Assembly: GCA_002483135.1 (NCBI GenBank)
Contig: DLHI01000035.1
Coordinates: 370,448-434,447 of the forward strand
Source: Hyphomonadaceae bacterium UBA7672
Lineage (GTDB): Bacteria > Pseudomonadota > Alphaproteobacteria > Caulobacterales > Hyphomonadaceae
Direction of reading: 5' to 3'
DNA length: 64,000 nucleotides
Under the pieces are notes generated by a model. It was given only the letters and a program-made list of their open reading frames with translations, had not been told where the DNA came from and searched no databases. This document shows positions 35,576 through 43,201 of the stretch, piece by piece (positions within the stretch are counted from its first letter, which is position 1; the number at the start of each line of letters is the position of its first letter). Both the position numbers and the translations under genes were made by a program.

Positions 35576-36814
35576 TCAACGCCTGAGAGCCGCGACGATC
35601 TCGACATGGGGCGACCAGAGGAACTGGTCGATGGGCGTCAGCCGTTCGATGCGGAAACCGGCCTCCACCATGATCTTCAAGTCGCGCGCGAAGGTCTGTG
35701 CGTTGCACGATACCATGGCAATCTGGCGGATGCCCGAGCGGGCAAGTTCGCGTGTCTGGGCTTCGGCCCCGGCCCGGGGAGGATCGATCACTGCGCCGTC
35801 GAAGCGCGAGAGGTCGATCTGGCTCAGGGGCTGGCGGAAGAGGTCGCGCTTCTCGGTGGTGATGGGCTTGATGCCCCGCACCTTGCGTATCGCCCGGCCC
35901 AGCGCCTGAAGACCGGCCACCTCGCCCTCGACGGCATGGACGCTGGCGTGGGCGGCGAGGGGCAGCGTGAACGTGCCCGCGCCCGAGAACAGGTCGACGA
36001 CCTTGCTTGCTCCGTCCAGCGCTTCGCAGACGAGATTGACCATCGCGGTTTCAGATTCCTGTGTCGCCTGCAGGAAGCCGCCCGGGGGTGGTACGACATC
36101 TATCCCGCCCATGCGAAGGATCGGCGGTGTGCGCTCCATCGCGACTTCGCCATTGATGGAGAGGCGCGCGAGGCTGAGTTCGTCTGCGGCCTGCGCCAGC
36201 GCGGCGCGTCTATCGGCTGACAGCGACGGCGAGGCGCCTGTGATGGCAAGGTCAATCCCGGTCAGCGTTTCGGTCGCGGCAAGCGTGAGGGCATCGCGAG
36301 GCGGCGCTGCGATGGCGGCAATAGCCTGCAGGCCCGGCAGCAGCTTCTGAAGCGCGGGGCGGATTACAGCGCAATCCGCGATGGGCACAATGCGGTGGCT
36401 GCGGCGGCCGTGAAAACCGATGACGATGCGGCCCTGCGTCCGGTGCGCTGCGAAAATGGCGCGGCGGCGCGAGTGGGGCGGAGCCATGATCGTCGGCGCG
36501 ATCTCCGCTTTGATCCCGGCATAGCTGAGGTGCATGGCAAGATGATCGCGCTTGAAGCTGGCGTAGGCCGCGTCGCTGAGGTGCTGAAGCGAGCAACCGC
36601 CGCATTCACCATACTGGCTGCAGCGCGGGGCGGCCCGATCCGGCGCGACGGTCACGATTTCGACAACGCGCGCGCGGTCTCCGTCGATCTCGGCGCGCAC
36701 GATTTCGCCGGGCAGGGTGAACGGCACGAAGACCTGCTGGCCGTCATGCATGGCGATGCCATCGCCCTGCGCGCCAAGGCGTTCGATAAGAAACTGCACC
36801 GGTTCGGTCGGCAT
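35576..36814 (-). CDS. rlmD: 23S rRNA (uracil-5-)-methyltransferase, RlmD/TrmA family
   Basis: The 412-residue protein starts at ATG 36814 (MPTEPVQFLIERLGAQGDGI). It has an N-terminal TRAM domain and [4Fe-4S] cysteines at about 65, 71, 74 (CSQYGECGGC) and 148. The SAM-binding Rossmann core VVDLFSGAGTFTLPLA is followed by IDPPRAGAE and the catalytic-loop Cys in MVSCNAQTFARDL. It methylates C5 of a uridine in RNA; RlmD (U1939) is the usual alphaproteobacterial member, but RlmC/TrmA specificities cannot be excluded from sequence alone. It heads a minus-strand run with mntP and hrpB and is divergent from modBCA. Confidence 0.88.
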   Translation of the reverse strand: MPTEPVQFLIERLGAQGDGIAMHDGQQVFVPFTLPGEIVRAEIDGDRARVVEIVTVAPDRAAPRCSQYGECGGCSLQHLSDAAYASFKRDHLAMHLSYAGIKAEIAPTIMAPPHSRRRAIFAAHRTQGRIVIGFHGRRSHRIVPIADCAVIRPALQKLLPGLQAIAAIAAPPRDALTLAATETLTGIDLAITGASPSLSADRRAALAQAADELSLARLSINGEVAMERTPPILRMGGIDVVPPPGGFLQATQESETAMVNLVCEALDGASKVVDLFSGAGTFTLPLAAHASVHAVEGEVAGLQALGRAIRKVRGIKPITTEKRDLFRQPLSQIDLSRFDGAVIDPPRAGAEAQTRELARSGIRQIAMVSCNAQTFARDLKIMVEAGFRIERLTPIDQFLWSPHVEIVAALRR

Positions 36815-36922
36815 GCGCGCCTTCAAGCAGTTTCCAAGATGGATGGCCAGCTTCGCGTGATGCGCGAAGGTTAAAGTACGCGTGGGAGAATTATCGGCTT
36901 GAGCCCACAAGGGTCGCGCGAC

Positions 36923-37621
36923 ATGGTGCGCGCCATGTTGACGGCCGAGGAACTCCAGATCCTGTCGACCAGTCTCGGTGTCGCTGGCCGGGCCGTGGTC
37001 TTTTCGCTCCCCGTCGCGATCCTGTTCGCGTGGGCGCTGTCGCGGCCGCGCTTTCCAGGACAGGGCGTTCTGAACACGATTGCGCACCTGCCGCTCGTGC
37101 TTCCGCCTGTGCTGGTAGGTTACATGCTGTTGCTGGCGTTTGGGGTGAACGGGCCGCTGGGCGGATGGCTTAAGGCGACGTTCGGTATCCAGCTGGCGCT
37201 GACGGCTGGAGGCGCCGCCCTGGCGACCGCCGTGATGGCTTTCCCGCTGATGGTGCGTGCGATCCGGTTGTCGTTCGAGGCGACGGATGGCGGATTGTTC
37301 GAGGCGGCAGCGGTGTTGCGAGCTTCGCCATGGGACCGGTTCTGGTCGCTGGCGCTGCCGCTGGCGTGGCCCGGCGTGCTGGCGGGCGCAGTTGTGGCGT
37401 TTGCGGCAGGCCTTGGAGAATTCGGCGCGGTGATCACGTTTGCTTCCAACATCGAAGGTGAAACCCAGACGCTGCCGCTGGCCATCAATGCAGCGCTCAA
37501 CACGCCGGGGCGCGACGAAGTGGCGTTCCGCCTGGCTGTGATATCTCTGATCGCCGCTGTCGTGGGTCTGCTTGCAGCCGAAGGGCTGCAGCGTTGGGCG
37601 CGCAGGAGGCTTGAAGGGTGA
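36923..37621 (+). CDS. modB: Molybdate ABC transporter permease ModB
   Basis: The 232-residue inner-membrane protein has five to six helices and the ABC permease loop FEAAAVLRASPWDRFWSLALPLAWPG (EAA motif). It has ModB-typical AAGLGEFGAVITFASNIEGETQTLPLAI near the C-terminus. ATG 36923 is chosen because AAGGG lies nine bases upstream; TTG 36899 and ATG 36935 are alternatives. It forms the channel for molybdate (or tungstate) with ModC. Its stop overlaps the modC start by four bases. The operon order here is B-C-A. Confidence 0.9.
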   Translation: MVRAMLTAEELQILSTSLGVAGRAVVFSLPVAILFAWALSRPRFPGQGVLNTIAHLPLVLPPVLVGYMLLLAFGVNGPLGGWLKATFGIQLALTAGGAALATAVMAFPLMVRAIRLSFEATDGGLFEAAAVLRASPWDRFWSLALPLAWPGVLAGAVVAFAAGLGEFGAVITFASNIEGETQTLPLAINAALNTPGRDEVAFRLAVISLIAAVVGLLAAEGLQRWARRRLEG

Positions 37622-38613
37622 GCCTTGATCTGCGCGGCGCCGTCGTCAGGCGCGGAGCCTTCCGCCTGTCGGCCGAGCTTTCCATCCCGTCGGACGGGAT
37701 CACTGTCGTGTTCGGCCCATCGGGCGCGGGCAAGTCGATGCTGCTGTCGGCAATCGCGGGTCTGCACAGGCTCGCGGCTGGCAACCTGACATTCGACGGC
37801 CGCGTGCTTGAAAATGTCGATGCCCGTGTGCGCGTGCCGGCGCATGAGCGGGCTATCGGTCTGGTGTTCCAGGACGCACGTCTGTTTCCGCATCTCAGCG
37901 TGCGCGGGAATTTGCACTATGCGGAAAGCCGCAGGCCCGCTGCACGCAACGCTCCGATCACGGTCGAGATATCGCGCCTGCTGGAGTTCGAGGATCTGCT
38001 CGACCGGCCGGTGAAGAATCTGTCGGGCGGCGAGCGCAGCCGCGTGGCGCTGGCGCGCGCAATTGTCTCTGCGCCCGAAATGCTGCTGCTGGATGAACCG
38101 TTCGCGGCGCTGGACGGGCGGCGGCGGCGCGACTTTGCGCGGTTCCTGAAAGAGTACGGCCGCGACCAGGGCGTGCCGATCGTCGTGGTGACTCACCTCA
38201 TCGATGAAGCCGCCGAACTCGCCAACCACATCGTCGCCATGCGGGCGGGCCGTGTTGTCTGCTCAGGTCAGCCGGCGGAGATCATGACGCGACCGGAGTT
38301 CGCTGCGCTGCTGGACCCGCGAGATCGTGGGGCGTGGGTGCAAGGGGCTTCTGGGCATGCGCCGGGCGATGGGGTCTGGGTGCGCGCCGATAGCGTGCTG
38401 CTGGCGTCTGCCGAACCGCGCGGGATTTCGGCGCGCAATATCTGGCCGGGCAGGGTTGCAGGCATCATGCGCGAGCCCGATGGCGCAATTCTCATTTCCC
38501 TCGACACAGCGAAGGGTTATATCCTGTCGCGTATAACGCCCGAGGCGCTCGCCGACCTCAAGCTTGAGGAAGGCGGTGAGGCTTGGGCGATCGTCAAGGC
38601 TCACGCGCTCTAG
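37618..38613 (+). CDS. modC: Molybdate ABC transporter ATP-binding protein ModC
   Basis: The 331-residue ATPase starts at a GTG overlapping the modB stop. It has Walker A FGPSGAGKSM near residue 37, the signature LSGGERSRVALARA, Walker B MLLLDEPFAALD, and the switch His in VVVTHLIDEA. The C-terminal ~75 residues form a TOBE/MOP-like molybdate-binding domain, as usual for ModC. It powers import through ModB. modA starts 13 bp downstream. Confidence 0.92.
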   Translation: MSLDLRGAVVRRGAFRLSAELSIPSDGITVVFGPSGAGKSMLLSAIAGLHRLAAGNLTFDGRVLENVDARVRVPAHERAIGLVFQDARLFPHLSVRGNLHYAESRRPAARNAPITVEISRLLEFEDLLDRPVKNLSGGERSRVALARAIVSAPEMLLLDEPFAALDGRRRRDFARFLKEYGRDQGVPIVVVTHLIDEAAELANHIVAMRAGRVVCSGQPAEIMTRPEFAALLDPRDRGAWVQGASGHAPGDGVWVRADSVLLASAEPRGISARNIWPGRVAGIMREPDGAILISLDTAKGYILSRITPEALADLKLEEGGEAWAIVKAHAL

Positions 38614-38626
38614 GACGGAAGCGGCT

Positions 38627-39421
38627 ATGAAGTTGATGTACCGGCTCGTCGCAGCCTGCCTCGCGCTGGCTGTGGCTGCTTGTGGCGAGGCTGAGCAGAA
38701 GCCGGCTGCAGGAGCCGCGCCCAAGCCGGTTGTGGTCGCGGCCGCGTCGAGCCTTACGGACGTAATGGAAGAGATCGGCGCACTCTATGCGGCCGAAGGA
38801 CATCCGGAACCACGCTTCAGCTTTGCAGCGACATCTGAACTGGTGCGCCAGATCGAGCAGGGCGCGAAGGTAGATGTGTTTGTTTCCGCGGATACCGAGT
38901 GGATGGACTACCTAGCCGGGAAAAAGCTTATCGAGTTGGGCAGTCGCCGAAATGTCGCTTCCAACACGCTGGTGCTGATTGCTCCCGCCGAGCACGGCTT
39001 CGACATAACGATGGGTCCGGGAATGGACTTGCGCGCGGCGTTGGGAGAGGGACGTATCGCCATCGCCAACCCGGACGGCGTCCCTGCGGGAAAGTACGCG
39101 CGCGACGCCCTTCAAGCGTTTGGCGCTTGGGATGCGCTGGAAGGCGTCATCGCCAGGACCGAGAACGTCCGCGCCGCGCTGCGCTTTGTGGAGGTTGGCG
39201 AGGCGGCGGCTGGGATTGTCTATGAAACGGACGCCATCGCCGCAGGCGACGAGGTTGTGATCGTCGGAAGGTTTCCGTCGGCTTCGCACGCGCCGATCGT
39301 CTATCCCGCCGCTCAGGTCATCGGTGGAGACGCCGCTGAAGCCGGCGCCTTTCTCGATTTCCTCGGATCACACCCCGCGAGGCAGGCTTTCACAGCCGCG
39401 GGATTCGGGTCGCCCCAATAG
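38627..39421 (+). CDS. modA: Molybdate-binding lipoprotein ModA
   Basis: The 264-residue protein starts at ATG 38627 and has a lipoprotein signal ending LAVAAC (Cys19), so it is tethered to the outer face of the inner membrane. The periplasmic binding fold shows ASSLTDVMEEIG (oxyanion-binding Ser), FAATSELVRQIEQGAKVDVFVSAD and PDGVPAGKYARDAL, all typical of ModA. It captures molybdate for ModBC. The gene is third in the operon, unlike the common modABC order. Confidence 0.93.
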   Translation: MKLMYRLVAACLALAVAACGEAEQKPAAGAAPKPVVVAAASSLTDVMEEIGALYAAEGHPEPRFSFAATSELVRQIEQGAKVDVFVSADTEWMDYLAGKKLIELGSRRNVASNTLVLIAPAEHGFDITMGPGMDLRAALGEGRIAIANPDGVPAGKYARDALQAFGAWDALEGVIARTENVRAALRFVEVGEAAAGIVYETDAIAAGDEVVIVGRFPSASHAPIVYPAAQVIGGDAAEAGAFLDFLGSHPARQAFTAAGFGSPQ

Positions 39422-39522
39422 CCTTGCATCAAGCAAGGCCGAACTCCCGCCTTTGTGACCCACTTTCTGAACGTTCCCGAGCGGGCGCCGCTACGGCGCC
39501 CCCATTGCCGTTTGCGTCAGGT

Positions 39523-39536
39523 TTGATCAGGATCAA
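39523..39536. promoter_or_regulatory. Perfect FNR/FixK-type box
   Basis: TTGATCAGGATCAA is an exact TTGAT-N4-ATCAA site for CRP/FNR-family oxygen regulators (FNR, Anr, FixK). It is centred about 50 bp upstream of the ATG at 39580, so it suits activation of, or repression at, a promoter for the multidomain redox protein. Confidence 0.7.
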
Positions 39537-39579
39537 AAAAACGAAGCAGTTTCCAAAAACTGCAGCTGGAGAAACGCCA

Positions 39580-41634
39580 ATGAAACGCCTGCACAAGATC
39601 GGTCTGTTTGCGTTGGGTATCGCTGGAGCGGCATCCGTGCTCGCCCTTTCGGCGACGGCTGCGCCTGAATCCGTGAAGCTGGTCGGTACACGCGTCGACA
39701 ACTTCATGCTGCCTGACCAGACCGGCATGGGTTACGAGCTGTTCTACTACAAGAAAGCCCCCGCCGTAGTGATCGTGTCGGCCACGCTGGGTGATGATGT
39801 GTCGGCCGAATCGCTGTCCGAGATCGCCGCGCTCAAGGCCGAGTACGAAGCCAAGGGTGTGCTGTTCGTCGCGCTCAACTCCTCGCTCGATGACGACCGC
39901 GACGAGATCATCGCCGCCTCCGACAAGCTGGCCGGCGTGCCGATGCTGGACGACGGGCTGCAACTCGTCGGCCGCGCGCTGGGCGTGACGAAAACCGGTG
40001 AGGCCTTCATCGTCGATCCGAAGACCTGGCGCATCGCCTATCATGGTCCGGTCAGCGAAGCGCTGGCCGAGAAGCCGGTCGCCGGCGGCAACCTGCGCGC
40101 CGCGCTTGATGCGATGGTCGCTGGCAAGGCGCCGTCGGTCACAGAAGTCGCGGTGAAGGGCAAGGCGATCAGCTTCCCCGACCGCGCCAAGGCGCCGGAG
40201 TGGAAGAATATCTCCTACGCCAACGACGTCGCCCCGATCCTCCAGGCGAAGTGCGTGGCCTGCCATACCGAAGGCGGCATGGGCCCGTTCGCGATGAGCA
40301 ACTACCAGATCGTCAAGACGATGGCGCCGATGATCCGCGAGTCGCTGCGCACCAAGCGGATGCCTCCGTTTCACTCGGATGCGCACTGGGGCAACTGGAG
40401 CAACGACATGTTGCTCACCAATGACCAGATCAAGACGGTGGTGAACTGGGTCGAAGCCGGTGCGCCGCGCGGCGAGGGCAGCGATCCGCTCGCCGAGAAG
40501 AAGTATGTGCCGCCGGAATGGCCGCTCGGCCAACCCGATGTGATCATTGAAATTCCGGCGTTCGACGTGCCCGAGAGCGGCTACATCGACTACCAGGAGC
40601 GCTCGGTCGACTCCAAGCTAACCGAAGGCAAATGGCTGAAAGCGACGGCATGGGCCGGATCTTCGCCTGCCGTCCACCACGCGCTCGCGGGCTGGATTCC
40701 GGAAGTCCGCGCAGACGGGCTGGGTTTCTCGTGGAACACCTCGCTCGGCGGTTACGGCCCGGGCGGCGAGGCGAACCTCACGCCGGACGACACCGGCATC
40801 TACATCCCTCCGGGCGGCTCATACGCCTACCAGATGCACTACACGAGCAACGGCAAGAAGATCACCGACCGGACCAAGGTCGGATACTACTTCTACAAGG
40901 AGCCTCCGACCAAGATGCTGCGCCAGACCAGCATCACGGACTTCTCGCTGGAAATCCCTGCGGGCAAGGCGCGTCACCATGAGACGGCGTACGTGATCTT
41001 CCCGGGCGACGCCGAAATCTTCGGGACACAGCCGCACTGCCACTCGCGCTGCTATTCCACCAAGCTCACCATCCGTTATCCGGACGGTCGCGAAGAAATC
41101 CTGCTGAACCAGCCGCGTTACGACTTCGGCTGGCAGCGCGAGTATCACTTCGAGCCGATGCTGCAGGTTCCGGCCGGTTCGATGATGATTGCCGACTATG
41201 TGTTCGACAACTCGGACGCAAACCCGGCCAACCCTGACTCGAAGCACACGGTCACGTTCGGCGAGCAGACATCGGAAGAGATGCTGTTCACCTTCATGCG
41301 CTTCCGCTTCAAGGACGAGACGGTCGATCACCGCCGCGACGATCTGATGAAGGACCTGCAGACCTCGGTCGTGTTCGGCGCCTTCGACGACGACCGCAAT
41401 GGAGAGGTGACAGCGGTGGAACTTCGCAATGATCCGCGGTTCGCCCCGCTCAAGGGCTATATCGGTGTGGTCGACGCCAACAAGAACGGCTCGCTCGACA
41501 TGAAGGAATGGACCAACGCCATGAACATCATGCAGCAGATGCGCGGCCGCCCCGGCGCTCCGGCAGCTGCCGCGCCCAAGAAGGACGCGGGCGCCGATGC
41601 AATGGTCGGCCAGGCGACAGGTCAGTCTCAATAG
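39580..41634 (+). CDS. Exported redoxin / c-type cytochrome / copper-monooxygenase-like / EF-hand protein
   Basis: The 684-residue protein starts at ATG 39580 after GGAG, with a signal peptide ending about residue 28 (ATAAPES). Residues 30-180 are a peroxiredoxin/TlpA-like domain with no cysteine at all, so it cannot do normal redoxin chemistry. A single haem c site CVACHT follows (about 226). Then comes a region like ascorbate-dependent type II copper monooxygenases (PHM/DBM): VHHALAGW, QMHYTS, HCHSRC and a late EPM supply candidate CuH and CuM ligands. Two EF-hand loops (DDDRNGEVTAVE, DANKNGSLDMKE) end the protein. It probably acts in the periplasm as a copper oxygenase fed electrons by its own haem. 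The substrate is unknown. Confidence 0.8.
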   Translation: MKRLHKIGLFALGIAGAASVLALSATAAPESVKLVGTRVDNFMLPDQTGMGYELFYYKKAPAVVIVSATLGDDVSAESLSEIAALKAEYEAKGVLFVALNSSLDDDRDEIIAASDKLAGVPMLDDGLQLVGRALGVTKTGEAFIVDPKTWRIAYHGPVSEALAEKPVAGGNLRAALDAMVAGKAPSVTEVAVKGKAISFPDRAKAPEWKNISYANDVAPILQAKCVACHTEGGMGPFAMSNYQIVKTMAPMIRESLRTKRMPPFHSDAHWGNWSNDMLLTNDQIKTVVNWVEAGAPRGEGSDPLAEKKYVPPEWPLGQPDVIIEIPAFDVPESGYIDYQERSVDSKLTEGKWLKATAWAGSSPAVHHALAGWIPEVRADGLGFSWNTSLGGYGPGGEANLTPDDTGIYIPPGGSYAYQMHYTSNGKKITDRTKVGYYFYKEPPTKMLRQTSITDFSLEIPAGKARHHETAYVIFPGDAEIFGTQPHCHSRCYSTKLTIRYPDGREEILLNQPRYDFGWQREYHFEPMLQVPAGSMMIADYVFDNSDANPANPDSKHTVTFGEQTSEEMLFTFMRFRFKDETVDHRRDDLMKDLQTSVVFGAFDDDRNGEVTAVELRNDPRFAPLKGYIGVVDANKNGSLDMKEWTNAMNIMQQMRGRPGAPAAAAPKKDAGADAMVGQATGQSQ

Positions 41635-41656
41635 GCTGAACGCCTTCCGAAACTGA

Positions 41657-41686
41657 AAACCCCGCCAGGCGACTGGCGGGGTTTTT
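41657..41686 (+). terminator. Rho-independent terminator after the multidomain redox gene
   Basis: AAACCCCGCCA pairs with TGGCGGGGTTT (11 bp, six-base loop) and is followed by TT. It begins 22 bp past the stop codon at 41634. Confidence 0.9.
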
Positions 41687-41708
41687 CATGTCTGCTGCGG
41701 ATCGCGCC

Positions 41709-41999
41709 TCAATAGTCCGGGAAGAATTCCGGCCCGAGATAGCGGATCTCGAAGTTCAGCAGGTTGTAGACGACATACTTGCGCGCGTGGCGCTCGGCCT
41801 GGACCTCGGATTCGAACTTGCGGTAACCGAGCCATGTTCCATCGCCGAGGGAGAGAGCGCCTTGTTCGCGGGCGAGGTGGGCGTGCTTATCGGGAACCTG
41901 CCAGCGATTGCGCCAGTGGCCGAGGCTGGTGTCTGTCTCGGACGGCTTCGTGTCGGCCTTGTCGAGGATGTCGATGGAGGCGTGAGTTGCCTTCGTCAC
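41709..41999 (-). CDS. Hypothetical protein (96 aa) at the left border of the integrated element
   Basis: A 96-residue soluble protein is read from a GTG at 41999. It contains SETDTSLGHWRNRWQVPDKH and RKYVVYNLLNFEIRYLGPEF, and ends at the convergent terminator. I do not recognise a family. The spaced Trp/Tyr residues and even composition look like a real small protein. Its 5' end lies 36 bp from the left att repeat, so its promoter may have been separated or replaced by the element. Confidence 0.5.
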   Translation of the reverse strand: MTKATHASIDILDKADTKPSETDTSLGHWRNRWQVPDKHAHLAREQGALSLGDGTWLGYRKFESEVQAERHARKYVVYNLLNFEIRYLGPEFFPDY

Positions 42000-42034
42000 A
42001 GCCCGCCTCCAGCCTCGCCGGCGCGAGGAAAGAA

Positions 42035-42056
42035 TGGCTCCTGAGCTGGACTCGAA
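42035..42056 (+). repeat. attL core (displaced tRNA-Asn 3' end)
   Basis: TGGCTCCTGAGCTGGACTCG plus AA equals the tRNA-Asn 3' end at 54993-55015 except for one missing C. The integrase gene sits next to the intact tRNA, so the element supplied the present tRNA end and this copy is the displaced original, free to mutate. Confidence 0.8.
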
Positions 42057-42069
42057 GCGTCCTAGAGCC

Positions 42070-42174
42070 CTTACAAATCAAGCATTCTCGCGAATGCCCG
42101 CACATTAAACTACCGTCCGTCTACCGCAAAAACGGCGATTCTGGCGTGGTTCGATGCCAATTCGCGGACGGTAG
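42070..42174. repeat. Left cluster of putative integrase arm-type sites
   Basis: CTTACAAATCA (42070-42080) is the reverse complement of 54933-54943. ACTACCGT (42109), CTACCGC (42121) and the inverted GACGGTAG (42167-42174) recur on the right side. Repeated short motifs on both flanks of the core are typical attP arm sites for tyrosine integrases. Confidence 0.5.
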
Positions 42175-42249
42175 CGATCCGGATTCCGAGGTCAAGCCGG
42201 GTCTGTCATGATAGGTTTCCGATGCCTTTGTTGGGGGAGATGATTCGCG

Positions 42250-42540
42250 ATGAAGCACGTTAGCGATCTGTGGTTTGAGCGGGTAAGTCACCGCCCCCCG
42301 CGCGGCAAGAATTCGTCCGTCACGCATGTCTTGGTTGTGGTGACGGATTTAGTCACCGACATGGAAATCCCCGACACGGGCAACCTTGCGGATTTGGAGG
42401 ATGCTCTGCGGGAGGAATACCCTGAGGCCGACGACATCCGGTTTGTGCCGAAGCGCGGCGTTGCCAAGGGCAAAGTGGCTAAGAGCGATCCCGCGAAGAG
42501 CCGCGCGCGATTGAGGGAACTAGGCCGCAAACTGACGTAA
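42250..42540 (+). CDS. Hypothetical element-encoded protein (96 aa)
   Basis: The protein starts at ATG 42250 behind GGGGGAG and is 96 residues. It has a beta-rich middle (VTHVLVVVTDLVTDMEI), an acidic helix (LEDALREEYPEADD) and a Lys/Arg-rich C-terminal tail (KSRARLRELGRKL) that might bind nucleic acid. It shows no recognised family. It is the first gene inside the element, transcribed towards the capsid genes, the position in which satellites often place regulators; that is inference. Confidence 0.5.
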   Translation: MKHVSDLWFERVSHRPPRGKNSSVTHVLVVVTDLVTDMEIPDTGNLADLEDALREEYPEADDIRFVPKRGVAKGKVAKSDPAKSRARLRELGRKLT

Positions 42541-42649
42541 CTGTGCTCGCCTAAAAGGAACTCAAGGACTCGTTCAGCTCGCGCCATAGTGTGGCGTTGC
42601 CCCTCATCATGTGAATATTGGGAAGCCTCTGTAGTGCGGAGGCATCCCG

Positions 42650-43198
42650 ATGTCCGAGAAGGACAAGCTCAAGACCGCCGACGTTGCATCGTTCGCAGCG
42701 CGGCCCGGCCGAACGAAGGCGCAAGCCGGTTCACGATTCACGCATTGGCGAGAAGCGGGAGTCATCCCGACCGATGAGCAGGTCTGGGGACCGGGCGGCC
42801 ATGCCTATGTCTATGACCAATCCACTGGCGCAATTTTCGCGGTCATGTGCGACCTGTTCGACGCAGGAATCGTTACCGGCAAGCTCCAGCTTCGCGGCAT
42901 GTGGGACTACATGGCCCAGCCGCACGCTGACGGCTGCCATCCGCACATCACGCACATCCTGGACGCCATCGCGAAGGGCGAAGCGTGCTGGCTGATCCTG
43001 ACGCTCTGGCGCGCCGCCGCCGCTGGCGAGTTCAAGACGACGTGCTGCACCCGGTTCGAGGATCAGGGCGACAAGCCGATTGAGGCGCCGACCGCAGACC
43101 ATGAGCCCGTCGGCGAATACATCGTCTCACTCCACAAGCTGCTTGAGCGGTTCGCCAGCACCGAGTCGAACGTCCGGCCGATCCGGGCGGAGGGCTAA
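42650..43198 (+). CDS. Element-encoded protein with a possible MerR/Nu1-like DNA-binding start (182 aa)
   Basis: The 182-residue protein starts at ATG 42650 after GGAGG. Its first half, with SRFTHWREAGVIPTDEQVWG followed by GHAYVYDQSTGAIFAVMCDLFDAG, reads like a short winged-helix of the MerR/AlpA/Nu1 kind. The second half is helical (LILTLWRAAAAGEF). It stops three bases before the portal gene and is likely cotranscribed with it. A role as regulator, or as a packaging or head protein, is possible; I cannot decide. Confidence 0.55.
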   Translation: MSEKDKLKTADVASFAARPGRTKAQAGSRFTHWREAGVIPTDEQVWGPGGHAYVYDQSTGAIFAVMCDLFDAGIVTGKLQLRGMWDYMAQPHADGCHPHITHILDAIAKGEACWLILTLWRAAAAGEFKTTCCTRFEDQGDKPIEAPTADHEPVGEYIVSLHKLLERFASTESNVRPIRAEG

Positions 43199-43201
43199 GA
43201 C

